The notes below the pieces were generated by a model. It was given only the letters and a program-made list of their open reading frames with translations. It searched no databases and had not been told where the DNA came from. From Desulfovibrionaceae bacterium UBA930 (lineage in GTDB: Bacteria > Desulfobacterota > Desulfovibrionia > Desulfovibrionales > Desulfovibrionaceae): a stretch of 14,071 nucleotides of DNA. The DNA is taken from positions 1 through 14,071 of the forward strand of contig DBDO01000012.1 of NCBI GenBank assembly GCA_002293605.1. Reading direction: 5' to 3'. The translations under genes were made by a program, and so were the position numbers. Below, one piece after another: positions 6,873 through 14,040 of the stretch. How positions within the stretch are numbered: position 1 is the first letter of the stretch; each line of letters begins with the position of its first letter.

Positions 6873-8035
6873 GCCGACTCCCCCGGCCCTGTTGCGGGCA
6901 GCGTGTTGAACAGGGCATCGCGGTTGACCGGCGTAAAGCCGCAGCCTGTGATCATGGCTTCGAGTTCCGCCCGGCTCATGGCCTGGGCCGCGTCAGCCCC
7001 GGCCATATGGCCGATATGCTCTTCCATGATAGTGCCATCCAGATCGTCCGCGCCAAAGGAGAGCGCGGCCTGGGCGGTCTTGACGCCGAGCATGACCCAG
7101 TAAGCCTTGATATGCGGGATATTGTCCAGAAGCAGGCGGGCCACGGCTATGACCCGCAGACGGTCCAAGCCTGCTGCGGCGTCTGAAAGCATCTGCGGAG
7201 CGCTCTTATCTTCGCCGCCCAAGCTCAGAGCCTCGGCCAATTGGTTATGCCGGGCTTGAAAAGCCAGAGGGATGAAACAGACAAAGCCTCCGCTCTTGTC
7301 CTGCTGCTCGCGCAGGGCGCAGAGGTGTTCGGCCCGATCCCGGAAGGATTCCACATGCCCGAAGAGCATGGAGCAGTTGGAGGCAAGCCCGAGTCTGTGC
7401 GCCTCTCCGGCAATACGCAGATAGTCCGCGCCGCTGATTTTTTCCGGGCAGATGCGCTCCCGCACGGCAGGAGCGAAGATTTCCGCCCCGCCCCCGGTCA
7501 GCATGGCCAGACCCGCATGTTTCAGCCGCTCCAGCACCGCCTTTTCCGTACAGCCCTCCTGGCGGGCAAAATGGTGGATTTCGGCCACAGTGAAGGCTTT
7601 AAGCACGGCCTTTGGCCGCAGTGCCTTCAGGCTGCGAAAGAGATCTTCAAACCAGGCAAGGCGGAGTGTGGGGTGGCAGCCGCCAACCACATGGATTTCC
7701 GCAAAGGGGTGGCCATCATCGTCCAGGGCGCGGGCGAGCACGGCCTCTTTGTCCAGGGTGAAGGCACCGGGCTGTGTTTCATCGTCCCGGCGAAAGGCGC
7801 AGAAACGGCAGTGGTTCACGCAGACGTTGCTGTAGTTGATATGCCGGTTGCGTACGTAAAAGGTGTTGTGGCCATGCCGCTGCACTCGCGCGTGGTGGGC
7901 CAGCGCGCCCACGGCGAAAATGTCCGGGCAGGCGAACAGGGTCTCGCCCTCGGCAGGGGAGAGGCGCTCCCCGTCCATGACCTTGGCGTATATCTCTCCA
8001 AGGCCGAGGGCCGCGTAATGAGGCTGATCGAACAT
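6869..8035 (-). CDS. mqnE: Aminodeoxyfutalosine synthase MqnE (radical SAM)
   Basis: 388-residue radical SAM enzyme that joins S-adenosylmethionine's adenosyl moiety to the MqnA product, giving aminofutalosine. The C-x3-C-x2-C cluster motif is C72, C76, C79 within HINYSNVCVNHCRFCAF. It continues EIHVVGGCHPTL, LKAFTVAEIHHFAR, LTGGGAEIFAPAVRERICPEK and SNCSMLFGHVES, all typical of MqnE. Length fits the family. The start lies 18 bp after ychF; the Shine-Dalgarno match is poor (GGGA-like), so coupling from ychF is possible. The stop overlaps mqnC by 4 bp. With MqnA and MqnC it covers three steps; the nucleosidase (MqnB) and MqnD activities must be encoded elsewhere. Confidence 0.93.
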   Translation of the reverse strand: MFDQPHYAALGLGEIYAKVMDGERLSPAEGETLFACPDIFAVGALAHHARVQRHGHNTFYVRNRHINYSNVCVNHCRFCAFRRDDETQPGAFTLDKEAVLARALDDDGHPFAEIHVVGGCHPTLRLAWFEDLFRSLKALRPKAVLKAFTVAEIHHFARQEGCTEKAVLERLKHAGLAMLTGGGAEIFAPAVRERICPEKISGADYLRIAGEAHRLGLASNCSMLFGHVESFRDRAEHLCALREQQDKSGGFVCFIPLAFQARHNQLAEALSLGGEDKSAPQMLSDAAAGLDRLRVIAVARLLLDNIPHIKAYWVMLGVKTAQAALSFGADDLDGTIMEEHIGHMAGADAAQAMSRAELEAMITGCGFTPVNRDALFNTLPATGPGESA

Positions 8036-8053
8036 GGCCGCACCGTATCCCGG

Positions 8054-9160
8054 TCACACGTTAAAGAGAAAATGCATGATGTCGCCGTCCTTGACCGCGT
8101 ACTCCTTGCCCTCCACCCGCAGCAGCCCGGCGGAGCGGGCCGCAGCTTCGGAGCCGAGGCGCAGATAATCGTCAAAGCCGACCACTTCAGCCCGGATAAA
8201 GCCGCGTTCGAAATCACTGTGAATGACCCCGGCTGCCTGAGGGGCCTTGCTGCCCACCGGAATGGTCCAGGCCCTGACCTCTTTGGGGCCGACCGTGAAA
8301 TAGCTGGCCAGACCGAGGGCCGCGTACCCGGCGCGAATGACCCGCACCAGACTGCTTTCCTCAATGCCGTAGGAGGAAAGGATTTCGGCCTGTTCCGCCT
8401 CGGAGAGGCCTTGCAGTTCTTCTTCAATCTTGGCGCAAACCGTCACCAGCGTGCGGCCCCGTGCGGCGGCAAAGGCCGCCAGTTCGCGTAACGCAGCGTT
8501 CGCCTGCGGCTCGCTCAGGGAGGCTTCATCCACATTGGCGCAATAAATAACGGTTTTAGCCGTCAGCAGGCCAAGCTCGTGCATGGTCTGCCGCCAGATC
8601 TCCGAATCCGGCGCGGAAAAGGCGGCAACGGGCTTTCCTTCATTCATATGGGCGAACAGGGCTTCCAAATCTTTTGCCAGGGCCTGCATGGCCTTGTCAC
8701 CCTTGGCCGCTTTCGTAGCCTTTTCCAGGCGCTTTTCAACGCTCTGCATGTCCGCGAGCAGAAGTTCCGTCTCTATGGTTTCAATATCGCGCAAAGGGCT
8801 GACAGCGCCGTCCACATGGGTAATGTTTTCGTCTTCAAAACAGCGCACCACTTCAAGAATGGCCGCGCATTCGCGAATGGTGGCCAGAAACTGATTGCCC
8901 AATCCCTCGCCCTTGCTGGCCCCCCGCACCAGACCGGCGATATCGATAAAATCAACCGTGGCATGCAGAACTTTCTGCGGCTTGGCGAGATTTGTAAGTG
9001 CGGCCAGACGCGTGTCCGGCACGGGCACCGTGGCCTTATTCGGCTCAATGGTGCAAAAGGGGTAGTTGGCCGCCTCGGCGTTCTGGGCCTTGGTCAGCGC
9101 ATTGAAAAGCGTTGACTTGCCCACATTGGGCAGGCCAACGATGCCTATACTAAGCGCCAT
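8054..9160 (-). CDS. ychF: Redox-regulated ATPase YchF (OLA1/Obg family)
   Basis: 368 residues, the usual length. The N-terminal P-loop is GLPNVGKST (9-17), the G3 region is DIAGLVRGASKGEGLGNQ (73-90), and the base-specificity motif is NVDE (209-212) instead of NKxD, the hallmark of YchF preference for ATP over GTP. A coiled-coil-like segment occupies about 130-170. The C-terminal TGS domain ends in the family signature DGDIMHFLFNV. YchF binds ribosomes and influences stress responses and translation in the cytoplasm. The start has AGGAG six bases upstream. It stands between fabD and the mqn genes, all minus strand; there is no evident functional link to menaquinone synthesis. Confidence 0.97.
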   Translation of the reverse strand: MALSIGIVGLPNVGKSTLFNALTKAQNAEAANYPFCTIEPNKATVPVPDTRLAALTNLAKPQKVLHATVDFIDIAGLVRGASKGEGLGNQFLATIRECAAILEVVRCFEDENITHVDGAVSPLRDIETIETELLLADMQSVEKRLEKATKAAKGDKAMQALAKDLEALFAHMNEGKPVAAFSAPDSEIWRQTMHELGLLTAKTVIYCANVDEASLSEPQANAALRELAAFAAARGRTLVTVCAKIEEELQGLSEAEQAEILSSYGIEESSLVRVIRAGYAALGLASYFTVGPKEVRAWTIPVGSKAPQAAGVIHSDFERGFIRAEVVGFDDYLRLGSEAAARSAGLLRVEGKEYAVKDGDIMHFLFNV

Positions 9161-9198
9161 GTATATCTCCTGAAATGTTGCTTTGTATGCTAAGAGTT

Positions 9199-9217
9199 GG
9201 GGAGGCAGAGCCTCCCC
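9199..9217 (-). terminator. Strong intergenic hairpin between fabD and ychF
   Basis: A perfect 8-bp stem GGGGAGGC/GCCTCCCC (9199-9206 with 9210-9217) with an AGA loop starts 6 bases after the fabD stop. No T-run follows on either strand, so it may be a partial terminator, an RNA-stabilising hairpin or a short dispersed palindrome. If it terminates, ychF and the mqn genes would need their own promoter, which I cannot place in the remaining 38 bp. Confidence 0.45.
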
Positions 9218-9223
9218 GGAAAA

Positions 9224-10189
9224 TCATATGGCCTGCACCTGCTGCATGTTCCCGGCTGCGAGCGTGCGCCAGGCGGGGGATTCCTCGCTGTGCGCGGCCT
9301 TTGCGGGAGCATAGCCTTGCAGGATGGGGCCGACCATTTTGGCGAGCACTCCCTTGGGGCCGCATTCCACAAAGAGGCGGCAGCCATCGTCCCACTGCCG
9401 GGTAATGCTGTCTATCCAGTAGACCGGGGAGGTCATCTGCTTTTTGAGCAGGCTTTTGAGGATCTCCGGCTCTGTTTCCGCTTTGGGGGCGGCGTTGCAG
9501 TAAAGGGGGAATCTCGCCCGTTTCCAGCAGCTTTTGCCCAGGCCCTCGATAGCGGCGGAGAGTTCTTTGGCGGCGTCTTCCATGAGCGGGCTGTGAAAGG
9601 CCCCGGACACGGGCAGGGCTATGGCCCGTCCTTTGGCGGCTTTAACCCTGTCTTGCAGATCGGCGATAGCTGTTTTGAGGCCGCTGACTACGAACTGGCC
9701 CGGGGTATTGTAGTTAGCCACAAGGATAAGCTCGTTCCTGGCCGCCTTGCTTTCGGCCACACAGGCCTCCACCTGTTCCAGGGAGAGTTTGAGCACAGCA
9801 ACCATAGCGCCTGCGCCTTGCGGGTCGGCCTCGCTCATCAGGCGTCCGCGCAGGCTGACCAGTTCCAGAACGGTATCGACAGGCAGCGCGCCTGCTGCGG
9901 CCAGGGCGGAGTATTCGCCAAGGCTGTGCCCGGCCACTGCGGTCGGGGAGATTTTGGGCGCAAGCGTGCGCCACAGGGCCAGGTTGACCACGGTAAGCGC
10001 GGGCTGCAGGCAGCGCGTTTCCGCCATGGCGCTTTCATCGCCATCCCAGTAAATTTCACGCAGTGCAAGGCCGCTGATATGCTCGGCCTTTTTCCACAAA
10101 TCCATAACCTCGCGGTCCGCTTCGGCCAGATCGCGGCCCATGCCGGGCTCCTGGGAACCTTGGCCGGGAAAGAGAAGGGCGGTGCTCAT
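9224..10189 (-). CDS. fabD: Malonyl-CoA:acyl-carrier-protein transacylase FabD
   Basis: 321 residues from the preferred start. FabD transfers malonyl from CoA to acyl carrier protein to feed fatty acid elongation in the cytoplasm. Signatures are LLFPGQGSQ at 5-13, the nucleophile elbow GHSLGEYSA (87-95, S89), a conserved arginine in SLRGRLM (R114 or R116), the active-site histidine in VSGAFHSPLM (H199) and VECGPKGVLAKM near the C-terminus. An in-frame ATG at 10222 would add 11 residues not typical of the family. The ATG at 10189 has GGAG 7 nt upstream and places GQGSQ at the normal distance. It is the first gene of the minus-strand group. The other fatty acid genes are not adjacent. Confidence 0.95.
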   Translation of the reverse strand: MSTALLFPGQGSQEPGMGRDLAEADREVMDLWKKAEHISGLALREIYWDGDESAMAETRCLQPALTVVNLALWRTLAPKISPTAVAGHSLGEYSALAAAGALPVDTVLELVSLRGRLMSEADPQGAGAMVAVLKLSLEQVEACVAESKAARNELILVANYNTPGQFVVSGLKTAIADLQDRVKAAKGRAIALPVSGAFHSPLMEDAAKELSAAIEGLGKSCWKRARFPLYCNAAPKAETEPEILKSLLKKQMTSPVYWIDSITRQWDDGCRLFVECGPKGVLAKMVGPILQGYAPAKAAHSEESPAWRTLAAGNMQQVQAI

Positions 10190-10492
10190 GCTGCAACTCC
10201 GGTTCAGGCGCGCGGTCTGCATAGTGCGCCGCGCGGCTGGAAAGGGCGGTATTTGGTCTTAAAAAGAATATTTACGTCAAGAGGGCTTTTTACACCAAGC
10301 AGGAGCCCTTGCCAAGTGCGGGATCTGAAGGCGCAGAATGAGTGCGGCATGCTGCTTTTGCGTAAAGGTCCATGATTTAAAAAAAGTATACTGTATTGAA
10401 TTAGGTGGGAGAATGAGCTATACTGTTTTTTATCGCTAATGAGATGGCCGGTTGATTGTAAAAGACGCTGCACCCAGAGCAGAGAGCCCTTT
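10190..10492. other. Divergent intergenic region between fabD and the kinase gene
   Basis: 303 bp without a convincing gene. It holds the plus-strand kinase promoter (10396-10424). TATACTGT occurs twice as a direct repeat (10387-10394 and 10419-10426), 32 bp apart, about three helical turns. The palindrome AGTATACT (10385-10392) gives a possible minus-strand -10 with a poor -35 (TTCTCC, 10408-10413, 17-bp gap) for fabD. A TTGACG on the minus strand (10280-10275) has no good -10 partner. AGGGCT and AGCCCT form a 6-bp inverted repeat around 10282-10310. The fabD promoter is therefore unresolved. Confidence 0.55.
10396..10424 (+). promoter_or_regulatory. Promoter of the kinase-lipoprotein operon
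   Basis: TTGAAT (10396-10401, 4 of 6) and TATACT (10419-10424, 5 of 6) are spaced by 17 bp. The predicted start near 10431 gives a leader of about 60 nt to the ATG at 10493. The in-frame ATG at 10439 would lie only about 8 nt from the start of the transcript and has no Shine-Dalgarno, which supports the later start. Confidence 0.68.
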
Positions 10493-12760
10493 ATGACACA
10501 GCCCCTGAGCCTCAGCGTCAAGCTCCCGCTTTGCATACTGACGGCGGTGCTGCTGACCTTCTCTCTTTCCAGCCTTTTTGTGCTGCACACATCCCGATCC
10601 GTTATTTCCTATGTCAAGTCCAGCCGCATTCAAGATGCGGCCCAGACTATGGGCCACGGCATTTCCATGCAAATCCAGCAGGCCGGGCGCGACATGCTGA
10701 TGATTGCGGCCCTGCCGGGCGTACCGGAAGGCGTGAAGCTTTCTCCAGCAAGGCGGGAGCTTTCCGTGCAGGGGGAAAGCAGAGCTTTTTTAAGCGATCT
10801 TTTGAGCAGGGCCCAGCGGGCCTATGGCTATTACGACTCTTTTTTTCTGGTGGACGATAAGGGGCGGCCCGTGGCCGGGCAATACGCGCATGCGCTCTCT
10901 CTCTTTGCAGGGGAGGGTGTTGGCTTTTTGCATGCGGACGTATTGAAGAACAGCTTCTCGGTACTGGCACCCATACATGGAGGTGGCACCGGGAAAATGT
11001 TCCTGCCGACAATTCTCAAACTGGTGCATGACGGCCGATCAGGTGCTCTGGTCGGAACCTTGCAACTGGACAAAATAGTTCAGGAGTCGCTCAGGGATGT
11101 GGCAAGACCGGAACTCAGGCCTTTTATGGTGTTTACCAATGGGCGGGAGAGCTTTTTCGTAGGCGCTGACGCCGAAGACAGCCGTATGCTCTCCGAGGGG
11201 GCCTGGCTTGAGAAGATCCGTTCCCAGGTTGCGGGCAGCATGCAGATTCCTGTGGACGAAGAGATGAAAACTCTCGGCTTTTATCACATTCCCCAAACAG
11301 ACCTGCATGCTGTCGTTGTGGCTGACGAAAGCTATATGCAGTCGTACGAGTCCGTTATTCGCAAGGCCACCATTCTGGCCGGTCTTTTGGCCGGATTCTT
11401 TGTTGTTGCCTGCGTCTGCTTCTTTATTTTTCCGGTTACCAGAGATATCAGGCGCTTGAGTTTTTTTGCCGGAGAGGTGACCGCGGGCAGGTCGAAACTC
11501 TCCACAGGAGTGCGCCGCCGCGATGAGCTTGGCAAGCTTGCGGAGAGCCTGGACAAGATGGTGGAAAGCCTGACCGAGATGGTATTTCGCTCTGAGGCGG
11601 CCACCAAGGCCAAAAGCGAATTTCTGGCCCGTATGAGCCATGAAATACGCACGCCGATGAATGGCATTATCGGTATGACCTATCTTGCAATGCGGGCGGA
11701 CCCGGATGCAAGGCAGATGGAATATTTGCGCCGCATTGATAATGCGGCCAAGACCCTGCTCGGACTTATTAACGATATTCTCGATTTTTCCAAAGTGGAA
11801 GCGGAAAAGATGGAAATTCACCATGCCAGCTTCCGCCTATCCCGGATACTCTGGTCTCTCTACGACATACTCGGCGTAAAAAGCGAGGAAAAGGGCCTCG
11901 TTTTTGACATAAGCGTGTCTGACGCGGTGCCGGACATTATAGAAAGCGACTCCCTGCGCCTGGCCCAGATATGCATCAATCTCTGCTCCAATGCCATCAA
12001 GTTTACGGAAGCCGGGAGCGTTAGCCTGCATGTTTCCCTACAGGCGAGGGACGGGGAGGAACTGCTGCTTTTGTTCACAGTGAAGGATACGGGCATAGGC
12101 ATGAACGAGGAGGAGCAGGGGCGCATTTTCGATTCCTTTTCCCAGGCGGACGGCTCCACTACGCGCAAGTACGGCGGCACCGGGCTGGGCCTGGCCATAA
12201 GCAAGAGCCTGGTGCAGATGATGGGCGGAGAAATCTGGCTTGCGAGCGAGCCGGGGCGGAGCAGTACCTTTTTCTTTACCCTTAGGGCCAGGGTCGGGGC
12301 GGAAGAGGACCTTGCGGACGAAGAAAGCGCACCCGCCTTACAGGAACAAACGCCCCTGCCCGAACTCAAGGTGCTTTTGGCCGAGGATAATGCCATCAAC
12401 CAGGAGATCGCCCTGGAAATTTTACAGGACATGGGTGTGGAGGCGGATCTGGCCGAAAACGGGGCCCAGGCCGTGGAAAAATGGGAGTCGGATTTTTACG
12501 ATCTGATTCTCATGGATATCCAGATGCCGCTTATGGATGGCCTTACGGCTGCGCGCCAGATACGCGGGAGCGAGTCCCCCCGCTCCAAAAGCGTGCCCAT
12601 TATAGCCATGACCGCCAATGCCATGAGCGGCGACAGAGAAAAAAGCCTGGCTGCCGGTATGAACGACCATATTACCAAACCGCTTGACCTTAATGAATTG
12701 CGCAGCACGCTGGCTCTTTGGGGCACTGTGGCCAAGGCGGAAGGGGGGAAGGATTTATGA
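10493..12760 (+). CDS. Membrane hybrid sensor histidine kinase with receiver domain
   Basis: 755 residues from the chosen start. A transmembrane helix at about 11-32 is followed by a periplasmic sensor of about 250 residues resembling a double Cache domain (MLMIAALPGV, YDSFFLVDDKGRPVAG). A second helix (about 292-315) follows, then a HAMP-like linker and a HisKA domain with H383 in ARMSHEIRTPMNG. The ATPase domain has the N box NLCSNAIKFT (496-505), G1 DTGIGM (532-537) and G2 GGTGLGL (561-567). The receiver domain (about 625-745) has D675 (LMDIQMP) as phosphoacceptor and K729. There is no HPt domain, so a separate phosphotransfer protein or regulator must take the signal. An in-frame ATG at 10439 was rejected: no Shine-Dalgarno, and 18 extra residues before the first helix. 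The gene overlaps the lipoprotein gene by ATGA. The ligand is not shown by sequence; the partner suggests a sugar. Confidence 0.93.
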   Translation: MTQPLSLSVKLPLCILTAVLLTFSLSSLFVLHTSRSVISYVKSSRIQDAAQTMGHGISMQIQQAGRDMLMIAALPGVPEGVKLSPARRELSVQGESRAFLSDLLSRAQRAYGYYDSFFLVDDKGRPVAGQYAHALSLFAGEGVGFLHADVLKNSFSVLAPIHGGGTGKMFLPTILKLVHDGRSGALVGTLQLDKIVQESLRDVARPELRPFMVFTNGRESFFVGADAEDSRMLSEGAWLEKIRSQVAGSMQIPVDEEMKTLGFYHIPQTDLHAVVVADESYMQSYESVIRKATILAGLLAGFFVVACVCFFIFPVTRDIRRLSFFAGEVTAGRSKLSTGVRRRDELGKLAESLDKMVESLTEMVFRSEAATKAKSEFLARMSHEIRTPMNGIIGMTYLAMRADPDARQMEYLRRIDNAAKTLLGLINDILDFSKVEAEKMEIHHASFRLSRILWSLYDILGVKSEEKGLVFDISVSDAVPDIIESDSLRLAQICINLCSNAIKFTEAGSVSLHVSLQARDGEELLLLFTVKDTGIGMNEEEQGRIFDSFSQADGSTTRKYGGTGLGLAISKSLVQMMGGEIWLASEPGRSSTFFFTLRARVGAEEDLADEESAPALQEQTPLPELKVLLAEDNAINQEIALEILQDMGVEADLAENGAQAVEKWESDFYDLILMDIQMPLMDGLTAARQIRGSESPRSKSVPIIAMTANAMSGDREKSLAAGMNDHITKPLDLNELRSTLALWGTVAKAEGGKDL

Positions 12761-13791
12761 AGGCAAGGTGTATTCATCAGTGCTTTTTTTTGCTCTCGCT
12801 CCTTTTCGTTCTCTGCCTTGGCGCTTGCGAGCCCGGGTCCGGAAAAAAGGAAGCCTCCCTTTCCGGGGGCAGGCCTGCCATTGGCATACTGGCATACCGG
12901 AAGAACGACATCTATGTGGAACTTGTCAGCAAAGCCATGCAGGAGGCCCTGAAGGACCGGGCCTCTGTGGAGCTGCTTTTTGCCGAAAGCGATCAACTGA
13001 CCCAGAATGAGCAGATCAAAAGCCTGCTGCAAAAAGGCCTTGCCGGGCTGGCTGTGAATATTGTGGAAACCCAGGCAGCGGCCAGGGCTGTGGATCATAT
13101 TAAAAAGGCCGACATTCCTGTGGTTTTTTTTAATCGCGAGCCGGAGCTGAACAGCCTGAAAGCCTATGCCAAGGCCCGTTTTGTGGGTACCAGAGCCGAG
13201 GAGGCAGGCCTTTTGCAGGGCGAGATAATCGTGGATTTGTGGCGTACGCATCCAAACTATGACAAAAATGGAGACGGCACATGCCAGTACCTTATGCTTC
13301 AGGGCACCCTGGACAATCCTGAAGCTTTGGCCCGTACCGAGTACAGCGTCCGGCAGGCCCGGGAGCTTGGCCTCAACATGCGGCAGGTGGGAAGCTCGCT
13401 GCTTTGCGACTGGGACGAAGAAAGGGCCTATGAGGCTCTGAGCCGCTCTGCCGCATCCTTGCCCGGCATTGAGCTGATTATCGCCAATAATGATTCCATG
13501 GCCTTGGGCGCGATACGGGCGCTGCGCGAATACGGCTATAATCAGGAAGGCGGTGGTAAGTTTATCCCTGTGGTGGGCGTGGATGCCGTGCCCAGGGCCG
13601 TGGAGGCCATTCGGCAAGGCAGCATGAGCGGCACCGTGGAGCAAGACGGCAAGGCCATGGGCGAGGCCGTGGCCGCAATGCTGATGAACGCGATTGAAAA
13701 CAAAGATTTTCTGAGCGGCCTGCCCTATACCTGGGACGCCAGCGGCATTGCCGTGCGCATTCCTTACGCGCGCCATACCGGAGCGGATTGA
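12757..13791 (+). CDS. MglB-like periplasmic sugar-binding lipoprotein, probable kinase partner
   Basis: 344 residues. A lipoprotein signal peptide ends LFVLCLGAC with the lipid cysteine at C24. The rest is a type I periplasmic binding protein of the galactose/glucose (MglB) group. The calcium loop DKNGDGTCQ (169-177) has D169, N171, D173, T175 and Q177 in the pattern of MglB's site. From recalled MglB numbering, the ligand contacts D14, N91, R158, W183, N211 and D236 correspond to D51, N126, R193, W219, N245 and D276. The histidine and aspartate of HPD appear as N187 and E189. The ATG overlaps the kinase stop by 4 bp; an upstream in-frame start at 12718 would lie in kinase code and spoil the signal peptide. 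No permease or ATPase gene follows; a tRNA gene is next. The likely role is ligand capture for the kinase. Confidence 0.88.
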   Translation: MKARCIHQCFFLLSLLFVLCLGACEPGSGKKEASLSGGRPAIGILAYRKNDIYVELVSKAMQEALKDRASVELLFAESDQLTQNEQIKSLLQKGLAGLAVNIVETQAAARAVDHIKKADIPVVFFNREPELNSLKAYAKARFVGTRAEEAGLLQGEIIVDLWRTHPNYDKNGDGTCQYLMLQGTLDNPEALARTEYSVRQARELGLNMRQVGSSLLCDWDEERAYEALSRSAASLPGIELIIANNDSMALGAIRALREYGYNQEGGGKFIPVVGVDAVPRAVEAIRQGSMSGTVEQDGKAMGEAVAAMLMNAIENKDFLSGLPYTWDASGIAVRIPYARHTGAD

Positions 13792-13841
13792 GAGGAAGCC
13801 TTTTGAGGACAGAGGGTGGCCCGCCCATCGCGCCAACAAAG

Positions 13842-13863
13842 GCCCGAACAATTATATTCGGGC
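13842..13863 (+). terminator. Possible terminator of the kinase-lipoprotein operon
   Basis: A perfect 7-bp stem GCCCGAA/TTCGGGC (13842-13848 with 13857-13863) has an 8-nt loop and lies about 50 bp after the lipoprotein stop. The T-run (13873-13877) comes nine bases later rather than directly after, so it is an imperfect intrinsic terminator. Confidence 0.42.
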
Positions 13864-13878
13864 AAGCACGGATTTTTG

Positions 13879-13907
13879 TTGACTCCTGTTCGATATCTGC
13901 GTAGATA
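13879..13907 (+). promoter_or_regulatory. Candidate promoter of the tRNA-Pro gene
   Basis: TTGACT (13879-13884), the same -35 hexamer as the tracrRNA promoter, stands 17 bp from TAGATA (13902-13907, 3 of 6 to -10). The start would be about 5 nt before the tRNA. The -10 lies in a perfect inverted repeat, GATATCT and AGATATC (13892-13898 with 13903-13909, 4-nt centre). Confidence 0.5.
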
Positions 13908-13918
13908 TCTCTCCGCGT

Positions 13919-13995
13919 CGGGATGTAGCGCAGTCTGGGAGCGCACTTGAATGGGGTTCAAGGGGTCGAAGGTTCAAATCCTTTCATCCCGACCA
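13919..13995 (+). tRNA. tRNA-Pro (anticodon GGG)
   Basis: 77 nt with the CCA encoded. The acceptor stem CGGGATG/CATCCCG pairs fully and has the C1-G72 pair typical of bacterial tRNA-Pro, with A73. The D stem is GCGC/GCGC. The anticodon stem is CTTGA/TCAAG with loop ATGGGGT, so the anticodon is GGG and reads CCC. The T arm is GAAGG/CCTTT (one G-U pair) with loop TTCAAAT. No integrase or partial 3' copy is seen in the window, so there is no evidence that it serves as an attachment site. Confidence 0.97.
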
Positions 13996-14003
13996 GGAAG
14001 CAC

Positions 14004-14040
14004 AGGGTTTACGGTGAATGCCGTAAACCCTTTTTCTGTT
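14004..14040 (+). terminator. Intrinsic terminator after tRNA-Pro
   Basis: A 10-bp perfect stem GGGTTTACGG/CCGTAAACCC (14005-14014 with 14021-14030) with a 6-nt loop is followed by TTTTT, then CTGTTTT. It begins ten bases after the tRNA's CCA end. Beyond it, to the window end, nothing is recognisable. Confidence 0.92.

Noticed and set aside
7241..8491. Long plus-strand open frame of 416 codons
   Set aside because: It runs antisense to mqnE and ychF, which have clear family motifs; it shows no recognisable domain and is an effect of GC-rich codon bias.
10297..10316. Minus-strand TTGGCAAGG...TGCTT resembling a sigma54 promoter for fabD
   Set aside because: The GG and GC elements are 11 nt apart rather than 10, and sigma54 promoters tolerate little spacing change; fabD is also not a typical target.
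9197..10375. Long plus-strand open frame of 392 codons opposite fabD
   Set aside because: Antisense to a clear FabD; composition and lack of motifs mark it as a shadow frame.
10439..10492. Upstream start for the histidine kinase
   Set aside because: No Shine-Dalgarno, only about 8 nt after the predicted transcript start, and it adds polar residues before the first membrane helix.
12496..13851. Minus-strand open frame of 451 codons opposite the kinase end and the lipoprotein gene
   Set aside because: The plus-strand genes have a signal peptide, calcium loop and receiver motifs; the opposite frame has no domain.
13919..13995. tRNA-Pro as attachment site of an integrated element
   Set aside because: No integrase and no repeated tRNA 3' segment are seen in the window; the gene is followed directly by a normal terminator.
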